Below the pieces are notes generated by a model. That model had not been told where the DNA came from. It did not search any database and saw nothing but the letters and a program-made list of their open reading frames with translations. A stretch of DNA of 64,000 nucleotides from Acidimicrobiaceae bacterium (GTDB lineage Bacteria; Actinomycetota; Acidimicrobiia; Acidimicrobiales; RAAP-2), in contig DAHUYG010000026.1 in assembly GCA_027315315.1 (NCBI GenBank), forward strand, positions 62,001 through 126,000, written 5' to 3'. A program made the position numbers and the translations under genes. Shown here in pieces: positions 49,317 to 57,411 of the stretch; positions within the stretch are counted from its first letter, which is position 1, and the number at the start of each line of letters is the position of its first letter.

Positions 49317-51632
49317 ATGAGCGAGCTTCCCCCACCCCACGTAGACGACAGCGCAGGCGACGGCACGCCCTTCGATCCCGCCGACCCGCCGGTGATCATC
49401 GCGGGCCTGTCGCAGCTGCTCGCCTGGTCGAAGGCCATCGTCCTCGTCCCGCTGCGCGACCAGGCCCCGGCCGGCTCCGAGGGCTGCAACTGGATCGTCG
49501 AGGGCCAACCCGAGTCGGCCGCGCTCTCGATCGGGAAGCTCCTGACCGACCGCCTCCGCGCCGCTGGACCCCTCGGCTATCTGGAGCCCGACCAGGACGC
49601 CTCGCCCGAGACTGCGTCCTGGTCGCTGTGGGCCGAACCGGTGCGCATCGGACCGGGGAGCGCGGTCGGTGCCCTCGGCGTCGCCCGCAACCGCGCCGAG
49701 CGCTGGACCGAGAACGACGTCTCGACGGTGCGGGTGTTCGCTGCGCTGTGCGGTTCGGCGTGGGCCCGGGCCTCGGCCGAGTACCAGGGCAGCCTCGACG
49801 AGCTCGTCATCCGGGCCGCCGACCGCCTGATGGTGGCGACGGCGGCCAACTACAAAGAGACGCTGACCGAGATCCTGACCGAGCTGGCCGAGTTCCTGCG
49901 GGCCGACGTGGCGTTCATCCGCAAGAACGACCGGATCGCCGACACGAGCGTGCTGGTCGCCGAGTACCCGGCCCGGGACTTCATCCCGGACCCCGACCCA
50001 CTGGCCGTGGTCTCGTTCAGCTCGGACCCGGTCTTCGAGCGCCTGCGGGACCTGAAGGAGCCCTTCGTCCTTCGCCAGTCGGCCGCCCCCGACGACTACA
50101 ACGAGCGGGTCGTCGACGGCTCGGGCGTCACCGACTGGTCCGGCGCGGTCGTCCCGCTCTTGAAGGGGGAGGTGACCGACGGCTCGCTCGGGTTCATGCA
50201 GTTCTACGACGCCAAGTGGACCCAGCCCCAGATCAACGCCCTGCAGGCCATCGCGTCCATGCTGGTCCAGCTCGACGCCCGCATCGACGCCGAGACCCGC
50301 CTCCAGCACCTTGCGCTGCACGACGACCTGACCGGCCTGCCGAACCGCCGGGCCCTGATCGAGGAGCTCGAGCGCCGGCTCAACAACGGGCGGACCCCGG
50401 TCGCCCTCCTCTTCTTGGACCTCGACCGCTTCAAGTACATGAACGACTATCTCGGGCATCTGGCCGGCGACCGCGTGCTCGTCACCACCGCGGATCGCAT
50501 CAGGATGTCGGTGCGGCCCGGGGACTTCACGGCCCGCCTCGGCGGCGACGAGTTCCTGGTCGTCATGAACGGCGCCGGGGGCGAGCTCGCATGCATGGCC
50601 ACCGCCAACCGCCTTCTCTCGCTCGTCTCCAAGCCGCTCGAGGTCGCCTCCCAGCACGTCTCGCACACCGCGAGCGTGGGGATCGCGGTGGCCAACCCGG
50701 GCGAGATGAGCGCGGTGCAGCTCCTCGGGAACGCCGACGTCGCCCTCTTCGCCGCCAAGACCCAGGGTCGCAACCGGGCCGTCGTCTTCGACGACGTGCT
50801 CCGACTCGCCGTCGACGAGCGCACCGGCACCGAGATGATGCTGCGCGAGGCCATTGCGAGCGGGGGCCTGCGCCTCTACTACCAGCCCGAGATCGACATG
50901 ACCACGGGAAAGATCCTGGGCGTCGAGGCCCTCATCCGCTGCGTGCACCCCGAGCGGGGGGTCATCCCGGCCGGGCAGTTCATCACGGTCGCCGAGGAGA
51001 CCGGGCTCGTGGTCGACCTCGGCCGGTGGGTGATCGAGGAGTCCTGCCGCCAGATGCGGGTGTGGCGCGACCGCTACCCCGGGCTCGACCTGCTCATGCG
51101 CATCAACATGTCGCCGGCTCAGCTGTCCTCGCCCGGCATCACCGAGCACATCAGCCGGTGCCTGCGCCAGTCGAACCTGCTCGGCTCGGCGCTGTGCCTC
51201 GAGATCACCGAGCACGTGGTGATGCAGGACGTCGACCGGGCCATCGCGATCCTCGACGAGTTCCGGACCCTCGGCCTGCGCCTCGCCATGGACGACTTCG
51301 GGACCGGCTTCTCCTCCATGGCCCAGCTGAAGCGCATCCCGATCGACACCCTCAAGATCGACATGAGCTTCGTGATCGGGCTCGCCCAGGACCCCGGCGA
51401 CCAGGCGATCGTCGAGGCGATCGTGCACCTCGGCGAGTCCTTCGGGCTCGACCTGGTGGCCGAGGGCGTGGAGAACGAGGCCGACATGCACGAGCTCATC
51501 CGGCTCGGCTGCGTCCGGGCCCAGGGCTTCCTGCTCGCGAAGCCCGCCCCGGCCTCCGAGCTCGACCCGCTGCTGTGGCGCGGCGGGATCGACCTCGCCC
51601 GGCTCGGTGGCGCTGTCCGAAAGACCGGCTAG
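49317..51632 (+). CDS. GAF-GGDEF-EAL c-di-GMP signalling protein
   Basis: Cytoplasmic 771-aa protein. Two GAF-like sensor regions (about 25-160 and 170-330) are followed by a GGDEF domain with intact motif (TARLGGDEFLVV, about 405) and LHDDLTGLPNRRALIEEL. An EAL phosphodiesterase domain follows (GVEALIRCVHPERGVIP, about 536, and MDDFGTGFSSM). Both catalytic motifs look complete, so it could make or degrade c-di-GMP depending on its input. ATG 49317 follows GAGGA; the track start lies inside the upstream gene. Its stop shares a CTAG with the rnj stop. Confidence 0.93.
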   Translation: MSELPPPHVDDSAGDGTPFDPADPPVIIAGLSQLLAWSKAIVLVPLRDQAPAGSEGCNWIVEGQPESAALSIGKLLTDRLRAAGPLGYLEPDQDASPETASWSLWAEPVRIGPGSAVGALGVARNRAERWTENDVSTVRVFAALCGSAWARASAEYQGSLDELVIRAADRLMVATAANYKETLTEILTELAEFLRADVAFIRKNDRIADTSVLVAEYPARDFIPDPDPLAVVSFSSDPVFERLRDLKEPFVLRQSAAPDDYNERVVDGSGVTDWSGAVVPLLKGEVTDGSLGFMQFYDAKWTQPQINALQAIASMLVQLDARIDAETRLQHLALHDDLTGLPNRRALIEELERRLNNGRTPVALLFLDLDRFKYMNDYLGHLAGDRVLVTTADRIRMSVRPGDFTARLGGDEFLVVMNGAGGELACMATANRLLSLVSKPLEVASQHVSHTASVGIAVANPGEMSAVQLLGNADVALFAAKTQGRNRAVVFDDVLRLAVDERTGTEMMLREAIASGGLRLYYQPEIDMTTGKILGVEALIRCVHPERGVIPAGQFITVAEETGLVVDLGRWVIEESCRQMRVWRDRYPGLDLLMRINMSPAQLSSPGITEHISRCLRQSNLLGSALCLEITEHVVMQDVDRAIAILDEFRTLGLRLAMDDFGTGFSSMAQLKRIPIDTLKIDMSFVIGLAQDPGDQAIVEAIVHLGESFGLDLVAEGVENEADMHELIRLGCVRAQGFLLAKPAPASELDPLLWRGGIDLARLGGAVRKTG

Positions 51633-53314
51633 ACCGCCAGGACGACCGGGATGATGAGCGGGCGCCGCCGCGTCCGCTCGCTCACGAAGCCCCCGAGCGC
51701 CCGCCGCACCGCCCGGCCCAGCACATCGACGTCCCGGGCGCCGTCGGCCATCGCCTTGGCCAGGGTCTCGGACACCACGGTGGCCGCCTCCTCCAGGAGA
51801 TCCTCGGCCTCCGGGGCGTGCACCCAGCCCCGCGTGATCACCCGGGGCGAGCCGACCACCTGGGTCGAGTGCAGGTCGACGTTGGCCACCACCATGACGA
51901 CGCCCTCGTCGGCCAGCATCCGCCGGTCCCGCAGCACCCCGTGGCCGACGTCGCCCACGTTGCCGTCCACGTAGAGATAGCCGGCCGGCACGGTCCCATC
52001 GCGGCGCAGGCCGTCGGTGTCGAGCACCACGGCGTCGCCGTCCTCACAGAGCAGCACCTGGTCGGCCGGCACCCCCATCGAGGTGGCCAGCTGGGCGTTG
52101 TGAGCCATGTGGCGATACTCGCCGTGCACCGGCACGTAGGCGGCGGGTCTCGTGACCGAGAGCAGCGTCCGGATCTCGCCCTGTCGGGCGTGCCCGCTCA
52201 CGTGGACCGGCGCCGTGCCCGAGTGGATGACCTCGGCGCCCCGACGGTGCAGCTGGTCGATGACCCGGCCGACCGACCACTCGTTGCCCGGGATCGGGTG
52301 CGCGCTGATGACCACGACGTCGTCGGGCTCGATCTGCATGCGCTTGTTCTCGCCGGTGGCCATGAGCGAGAGCGCCGACATCGGCTCGCCCTGGGAGCCG
52401 GTCGAGATCACGCACACCCGACCCGGCTCGAGCCCGCCGATGTCCTCGATCTCGACGACGTCGCCGTCGTCGAGATGCAGGATGCCGAGCGAGCGGGACA
52501 GCTCGACGTTCTGGAGCATCGAGCGCCCGAGGAACGCGACGCGCCGGCCGTTGGCCACGGCCGCGTCGACGATCTGCTGGACCCGGTGCAGGTGGCTGGC
52601 GAAGCACGCCACCAACAGCCGCCGGCCGGGGCGGGCCTCGAAGAGCTGGCGGAGCGTCTCGCCGACGGTCGACTCCGAGGGGGTGAACCCGGGCTCCTCG
52701 GCGTTCGTCGAATCGCACAGGAGGAGCCGGATCCCCGGCCCCTCGGCGAGCGCCCCGAAGCGGGCGAGGTCGGTCCGCCGGCCGTCGACCGGCTGGAGGT
52801 CCAGCTTGAAGTCTCCCGAGTGCAAGATGACGCCCTGGGGGGTGTGGAACGCGAGGGCGTAGGAGTGCGGCACCGAATGGGTGACCGGGATGAACTCCAC
52901 GTCGCAGGGGCCGATGCGCCGGCGCTCGCCGTCGGCGACCGGGATCAGCTCGGTGCGCTCGAGCAGTCCGGCCTCCTTGATGCGGGAGCTGGCCAGGCTC
53001 ACGCTCAGCTGCGAGCCGTAGATGGGCACCGAGAGGTCCCGGAGCAAGAAGGCGAGCCCGCCGGTGTGGTCCTCGTGCCCGTGGGTGAGCACCACCGCGT
53101 CGACCCGCTGCGCGTTGGCGTGCAGGTAGGAGAAGTCGGGCAGGACGAGGTCGACCCCGGGCATGTCGGGGTCCGGGAACATGATCCCGCAGTCGAGCAC
53201 CAGGATCCGCCCGTCGACCTCGATGCACGCGCAGTTCCGGCCGATCTCGCCCAGGCCCCCGAGGAACACCACCCGGACCGGGGCCGGCGTGCCACCCCCG
53301 CCCGTCGCGGCCAC
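51629..53314 (-). CDS. rnj: Ribonuclease J
   Basis: Metallo-beta-lactamase-fold endo/5'-exoribonuclease for mRNA turnover and rRNA ends, 561 aa. Motif order: VFLGGLGEIGRN (opening), LTHGHEDHTGGL (metal site), THSVPHSYALAF, ILHSGDFKLD, CDSTNAEEPGFTPSE, and SAHPIPGNEW plus HVSGHARQGEI of the beta-CASP domain. GTG 53314 (VAATGGGG) gives the family length; the track start 53641 lies in the dapA 3' part. Order dapA-rnj is as in mycobacteria. Confidence 0.95.
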   Translation of the reverse strand: MAATGGGGTPAPVRVVFLGGLGEIGRNCACIEVDGRILVLDCGIMFPDPDMPGVDLVLPDFSYLHANAQRVDAVVLTHGHEDHTGGLAFLLRDLSVPIYGSQLSVSLASSRIKEAGLLERTELIPVADGERRRIGPCDVEFIPVTHSVPHSYALAFHTPQGVILHSGDFKLDLQPVDGRRTDLARFGALAEGPGIRLLLCDSTNAEEPGFTPSESTVGETLRQLFEARPGRRLLVACFASHLHRVQQIVDAAVANGRRVAFLGRSMLQNVELSRSLGILHLDDGDVVEIEDIGGLEPGRVCVISTGSQGEPMSALSLMATGENKRMQIEPDDVVVISAHPIPGNEWSVGRVIDQLHRRGAEVIHSGTAPVHVSGHARQGEIRTLLSVTRPAAYVPVHGEYRHMAHNAQLATSMGVPADQVLLCEDGDAVVLDTDGLRRDGTVPAGYLYVDGNVGDVGHGVLRDRRMLADEGVVMVVANVDLHSTQVVGSPRVITRGWVHAPEAEDLLEEAATVVSETLAKAMADGARDVDVLGRAVRRALGGFVSERTRRRPLIIPVVLAV

Positions 53315-53435
53315 CCCGGCACGCCGGGGACCGCGCTGGCGCCGGCGACCCGGACGGCGCGTGGCGACATGGAGATGCTGTTCGAGGAAGCGGCCCGAAC
53401 CGCCGGCGCCCCCGGGCCGGCCCTCCTGGTCCCGC

Positions 53436-54341
53436 TCAGGCAAGCGTCGCGCCCAGGCCCTCGAGCACGCGCCGGGCCCTGTCCTCGAGCTCGGGGGTCC
53501 CGGGGGGGAGCGGCAGCCGGCACTCCCCCACCCCGAGCCCGAGCAGGCGGCACGCCGCCTTGGCCGGCATCGGGTTGGGGTACTGCTCGCAAGACTCGAA
53601 GGCGAACGACTCGGCCAGGCGGGCGTTCGCCTGGCGCGCACCCGACACGTCGCCCTTCTGGTGGGCGGCCAGCATGCCGGCGATCTCGCGCCCGGCCCAG
53701 TGCGAGGCGACGCTCACGAGGCCCACCGCCCCGACGGCCATCATGGCCAACGCGAGGTCGTCCTCCCCGCTGTAGATCTCGAAGCTCGACGGCACCATCG
53801 CGCCGAGCCGCGCCGCGTCGGCCACGTCGCCGGCCGAGGCCTTCACGGCCACGATGTTCGACACGTGGTGCGCGAGCCACGCCATGGTGTCGTTGGTCAC
53901 CCGGCGGCCGGTGCGGATCGGGATGTCGTAGACCATGACCGGCAGGTCGGTCGCGCCCGCCACCGCCTCCATGTGGCGCCGGATTCCCTCCTGGGGCGGC
54001 CGGTTGTAATACGGGGTGACCACGAGGAGCCCGTCGACGCCGACGTCGGTGGCCCGGCGCGCCGCCTCGATCGAATGCGCGGTGTCGTTGTTGCCCGCGC
54101 CGGCCACCACCGGCACGCGCACGGCCTCCTTCACGCAGCGGAAGAGGTCGAGCTTCTCGTCGTCGGTGAGCGTCGGACCCTCGCCGGTCGTGCCGGCGAC
54201 GACGAGCCCGTCCGAGCCGTGGTCCACCAGCCACACCGCGAGCCTTCCGGCCGCGTCGAGATCGAGGGCGTCCTCCTCGTCGAAGGGCGTGACCATCGCC
54301 GTCAGGAGCGTGCCGAACCGCGGCCGCTCAGCGCTGTCCAT
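53436..54341 (-). CDS. dapA: 4-hydroxy-tetrahydrodipicolinate synthase
   Basis: First enzyme of the lysine branch; condenses pyruvate with aspartate semialdehyde, 301 aa from ATG 54341 (MDSAERPRFG). TIM barrel with GLVVAGTTGEGPTLTDDEK, the catalytic Tyr in VVTPYYNRPPQEG, and the Schiff-base Lys in NIVAVKASAGD (usually IKEATGD, so the lysine is kept while the flanks differ). Followed by rnj 121 bases on. The upstream ATG at 54362 is not needed. Confidence 0.94.
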   Translation of the reverse strand: MDSAERPRFGTLLTAMVTPFDEEDALDLDAAGRLAVWLVDHGSDGLVVAGTTGEGPTLTDDEKLDLFRCVKEAVRVPVVAGAGNNDTAHSIEAARRATDVGVDGLLVVTPYYNRPPQEGIRRHMEAVAGATDLPVMVYDIPIRTGRRVTNDTMAWLAHHVSNIVAVKASAGDVADAARLGAMVPSSFEIYSGEDDLALAMMAVGAVGLVSVASHWAGREIAGMLAAHQKGDVSGARQANARLAESFAFESCEQYPNPMPAKAACRLLGLGVGECRLPLPPGTPELEDRARRVLEGLGATLA

Positions 54342-54373
54342 CGACTCAGGGTACCAGCCCACCTGCGGACGAC

Positions 54374-54388
54374 CCCCGAGCGTCGGGG
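54374..54388 (-). terminator. Short hairpin after the ferritin-like gene
   Basis: CCCCGA-GCG-TCGGGG, a perfect 6-base-pair stem with a 3-base loop, 17 bases past the ferritin-like stop and before dapA. No T-run. Probable weak terminator separating the two units. Confidence 0.4.
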
Positions 54389-54404
54389 CGCCCGGGTGGC
54401 GCGC

Positions 54405-55574
54405 TCAGGCGACCGCGCGGGCCACCGGCGAGCCGTCGGCGAAGGCGTCGGCGTCCTCGGTCGAGTCCTCGAGATGCTCGAACGCGATGACCCCCATCTC
54501 GGTGAACTTCTGGCGGAGCCAGCCGTCGGCCGCGTCGAGGAGCCCGAGCTTGCGCAGGTTCGGCACGATCTTAGAGAACAGGAGGATCTGGAAGTCGTCG
54601 TTGGCCGGATCCTGGCGCTCGTTGATGGCCACGATGTCCTTCCAGGGCACCTCCAGGCGGTCCCAGACCTCCTGGGAGCGCAGCCGGTCTCGCATCCGCA
54701 CCGCCGCCTCGAAGGCGAACTCCTGGCGCTCGCGCAGCTCGGCCGCGGAGAGCTCCGAGTAGAGCTCCTGGAGGCTGAGCACGCCGAAGGCCACGTGGCG
54801 GGCCTCGTCGGCCATCACGTAGCGGAGCATCTTCTTCAAGAGCGGCTCCTCGGAGATCTGGTGCATGAACCCGAACGCCGCAAGCGCCAGGCCCTCCACC
54901 ATGATTTGCATCCCGAGATAGGTCATGTCCCAGCGCGAGTCGGCGATGATGTCGTCGAGCAGCATGCCGAGGTGGGCGTTCATCGGGTAGTGGCCCGAGA
55001 GCTTCTCGTCGAGGTAGCGCGAGAACACCTCGACGTGGCGGGCCTCGTCGACCACCTGGGTCGCCGCGTAGTACTTGGCGTCGATCCACGGCACCGTCTC
55101 GACGATCTTGGCCGTACAGAGGAGCGCACCCTGCTCGCCGTGCATGAACTGGCTGAGGGTCCAGTTCTGGCTCTCCACCCCGAAGCGCACCCACTGCTTC
55201 TCGTCCCACTTGGCGAGCGCGGTGCCGGCGAGCACCTTCTCGTCCCAGCCCATCTGGGTCGGGTTGGTGGCGAAGTTGGCCATCACCTGGGCCTCCTGGT
55301 CGACGGGGGTCTCCCAGGGCAGGTCGGTGGTGGCGTTCCACTGCGCCGACTTGGCCTTCTCGTAGAGCTTGTCCAGCTTCTCCAGCCGTCCCTTGTCGTA
55401 GTCCCAGGTGAACTCGGCGTCGCAGTTGTCGTGGACGGCGTGGCGGCCGCTCTCCTCTTGATGGCCGATGACCGACAAGATGGCCTCGAGATCGTTCACA
55501 TCGGCGCGGCCGATGATCTCCTCGGTGCTGCGCATCTCGCCTGGGTCCTTCGGCTGGTCGATCTCGGTCGTCAT
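54405..55574 (-). CDS. Ferritin-like diiron protein, possible oxygenase
   Basis: Helical 389-aa protein of the ferritin-like superfamily. Two DEARH motifs (VVDEARHVEVFSRYL and MADEARHVAFGVLSL) together with upstream Glu residues (FMHGEQGALL and MVEGLALAAFGF) supply a likely two-iron site of the E-x-x-H type. Relatives include acyl-ACP desaturases, R2-like proteins and N-oxygenases. No signal peptide. ATG 55574 overlaps the stop of an upstream TetR gene (ATGA), so the regulator and this enzyme are coupled. The substrate is not known. Confidence 0.85.
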   Translation of the reverse strand: MTTEIDQPKDPGEMRSTEEIIGRADVNDLEAILSVIGHQEESGRHAVHDNCDAEFTWDYDKGRLEKLDKLYEKAKSAQWNATTDLPWETPVDQEAQVMANFATNPTQMGWDEKVLAGTALAKWDEKQWVRFGVESQNWTLSQFMHGEQGALLCTAKIVETVPWIDAKYYAATQVVDEARHVEVFSRYLDEKLSGHYPMNAHLGMLLDDIIADSRWDMTYLGMQIMVEGLALAAFGFMHQISEEPLLKKMLRYVMADEARHVAFGVLSLQELYSELSAAELRERQEFAFEAAVRMRDRLRSQEVWDRLEVPWKDIVAINERQDPANDDFQILLFSKIVPNLRKLGLLDAADGWLRQKFTEMGVIAFEHLEDSTEDADAFADGSPVARAVA

Positions 55575-56323
55575 CTGGTTCTCCGTGTGCTCGCTCGTGG
55601 GTCGGTGATCTTCACTTCGTCTGGCTCGAGGCTGCTGTCCGTGGGTTGGGCGGGGTTGCAAAGCGCGAGCACACCGGGCAGCACGAAGCGGCCCACCAGG
55701 TGCTCGACATCGGCGCGGCTGGTCGGGTCGAGGCGCCCGGTCTCCTCGCACAGGTAGCTCATCGTGATGCGCGCCGCCCACTCGGCGGCCCGGGCGGCCT
55801 GGTCGGGCTCGAGCCAGCGACCGAGGAACGGCGCTGCGAACGACGATGCGAGCGCGAGCACGCGGTCCATCGAGTCGAAGCAGAGGTGGGGCAGGATGAC
55901 GCCGGGCTCGTGGTCGAGGAGGTAGCGCAGGGCCCGGTGGTCCTCGAGCCGACGGGCCGCCTCCACGATGCCGACGACCAGGACCTCCTCGAGGTCGTGG
56001 GCCTCGCCCATGGCGACAGCCAGATCGGAGAAGAACCTCGCGGCCTCGGTGTCGACTGTCGCCGCCAGGATCGCCTCGCGGCCGCCGGGGAAGGCCCGGT
56101 ACACGGTGGCGCGCGACAGTCCAGCCCAGCTCGCGATGTCGTCGAGGGTGGTCTTGGCCAGGCCCTGGGTCGCGAGGCACCCGAGGGTGGCGTCCACGAT
56201 CCGGACCCGCTGGGAGGAGCGGTCGTCGGCCCCGAGGTGCCGCACGCGGGCGCTCGGCGCGTCTGGGTGGGCCGGGCTGTCGTCGGCCGACGCGATGCGC
56301 GAAACCCCCGTGGACACAGGCAC
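55571..56323 (-). CDS. TetR-family regulator coupled to the diiron gene
   Basis: Regulator of about 250 aa. Helix-turn-helix at residues about 35-80 (LAKTTLDDIASWAGLSRATVYRAFPGGREAI) and a variable ligand domain. The track start 56377 would lie upstream of a good promoter (TTGACA-17-TTATCG at 56333-56361), so I place the start at GTG 56323, close to the expected transcription start; GTG 56317 is possible too. It probably regulates itself and the diiron gene. Confidence 0.82.
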   Translation of the reverse strand: MPVSTGVSRIASADDSPAHPDAPSARVRHLGADDRSSQRVRIVDATLGCLATQGLAKTTLDDIASWAGLSRATVYRAFPGGREAILAATVDTEAARFFSDLAVAMGEAHDLEEVLVVGIVEAARRLEDHRALRYLLDHEPGVILPHLCFDSMDRVLALASSFAAPFLGRWLEPDQAARAAEWAARITMSYLCEETGRLDPTSRADVEHLVGRFVLPGVLALCNPAQPTDSSLEPDEVKITDPRASTRRTR

Positions 56324-56326
56324 CAG

Positions 56327-56355
56327 CTGAAACGATAAGGCGATGGGTGTCTCAG
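56327..56355. promoter_or_regulatory. Inverted repeat, possible TetR operator
   Basis: CTGAAAC-N15-GTCTCAG (7-base arms, one mismatch) spans the spacer and -10 of the TetR promoter. Position and symmetry suit an autoregulatory site. Confidence 0.4.
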
Positions 56356-56361
56356 TGTCAA
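56333..56361 (-). promoter_or_regulatory. Promoter of the TetR/diiron operon
   Basis: Minus strand TTGACA (56361-56356), a 17-base spacer, then TTATCG (56338-56333). The likely transcription start falls at or just before GTG 56323, so the mRNA may be leaderless. Confidence 0.5.
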
Positions 56362-56553
56362 CGCGTCTCAGCACCACCGGGCCCGCGGCCGGGCGGGCGG
56401 CCCGCCCCCCGGCGACGGTCGGTCCCGGTCGGCCCGGCGTGCCGGGGGCAGAGAACCACCCTCGCGGGGGGTCGTTCCGCTAGCTTGTGCCCCGATGCGA
56501 CGCCTCCGCCCGATCCCGGCCCCGGGGTCGGGCCGCTAGGCACCGGGCGACCC

Positions 56554-57411
56554 GTGGCCCGCTTCCGCGCCCATCGCGCCGACGACGAGCTCGGCCCGCC
56601 GGCCCGCTCGGCCGCCGAGCAGCGCGCCGAAGAGATCCGTGCGTTGAGCGCCCGGGTGGCGGGCGACGCCACCGAGCCGCTCGGGGTCTACGCGTTCCGC
56701 CCCGAGGAGCCCGAGGCACTGCTCGCCCTGTCGGTCGAAGAGCGCGTCTTCGAGGAGGCTATCGGCGACACCGCAGCGGCCGTCGTGGCCGACGAGTTCA
56801 CCCCCTATGACCACGCCAGCCTGCTCTTCTGCGTGCTCGACCAGCACCGCAAGGCGCCGGCGGCCATGCTCCGGCTGATCCTGCCCTCGCGGGCGGGGCT
56901 GAAGACCCTGAACGACACGACGAGGATCTGGGAGGCCCCCCTCGACGCGCTGTTCGCCGGGTCGGGCATCGACTACGACCCGAACCACACCTGGGACCTC
57001 GCGACGCTCGCAATAGGCCCCGAGTACCGGGCGGCGGCCTTCCAGGGGACCGTGACGATGGCGCTGTGCCAGGCGGTGTCCATGCTCGGGGCGCGGCTCG
57101 GGTTCCCCTGGGCCGTCTCGGTGCTCCACGTGCCGGTGCTCCGCATGCTCCAGTGGAAGCTCCAGCGGCCGTTCAACGAGTTCGAGGGGCTCGAGCCCCG
57201 CCCCTACCTGGACTCGCCGGCCAGCCTGCCGGCCTGGATGCACCTCCCCGAATGGCACCGCCGCCTGGCCGAGCGCGACCGGGTGCTCCACCAGATGATG
57301 ACCGAGGGCACCGGGCTCGAGCCGGCGGTGCGCCCCCCGGACTGGGACCGGGCGGCCGAGCTGGCCGCCGAGGTCAGCGCCCTGGCCGACCTGCGCCTCC
57401 ATCTCCGGTAA
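56554..57411 (+). CDS. Hypothetical protein, possibly GNAT-like
   Basis: Soluble 285-aa protein without signal or membrane segment. The middle part (about 75-190) reads like a GNAT/N-acyl-synthase fold (NHTWDLATLAIGPEYRAAAFQGTVTMALCQAVSMLGARLGFPWAVSVL), and the C-terminal part is Trp/Leu rich (PAWMHLPEWHRRLAERDRVL). The likeness is only at the pattern level. GTG 56554 (VARFRAHR) is the first sensible start. Its last 38 bases overlap the 3' end of the GGDEF-EAL gene on the other strand. Confidence 0.65.
   Translation: MARFRAHRADDELGPPARSAAEQRAEEIRALSARVAGDATEPLGVYAFRPEEPEALLALSVEERVFEEAIGDTAAAVVADEFTPYDHASLLFCVLDQHRKAPAAMLRLILPSRAGLKTLNDTTRIWEAPLDALFAGSGIDYDPNHTWDLATLAIGPEYRAAAFQGTVTMALCQAVSMLGARLGFPWAVSVLHVPVLRMLQWKLQRPFNEFEGLEPRPYLDSPASLPAWMHLPEWHRRLAERDRVLHQMMTEGTGLEPAVRPPDWDRAAELAAEVSALADLRLHLR

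Noticed and set aside
46106-49489. 1127-aa minus-strand ORF
   Set aside because: Antisense of the fusion gene; no recognisable domain.
49628-53938. 1436-aa plus-strand ORF
   Set aside because: GC-rich frame running through the GGDEF-EAL gene and the reverse of rnj and dapA; the composition is Arg/Pro/Ala repeats without domains.
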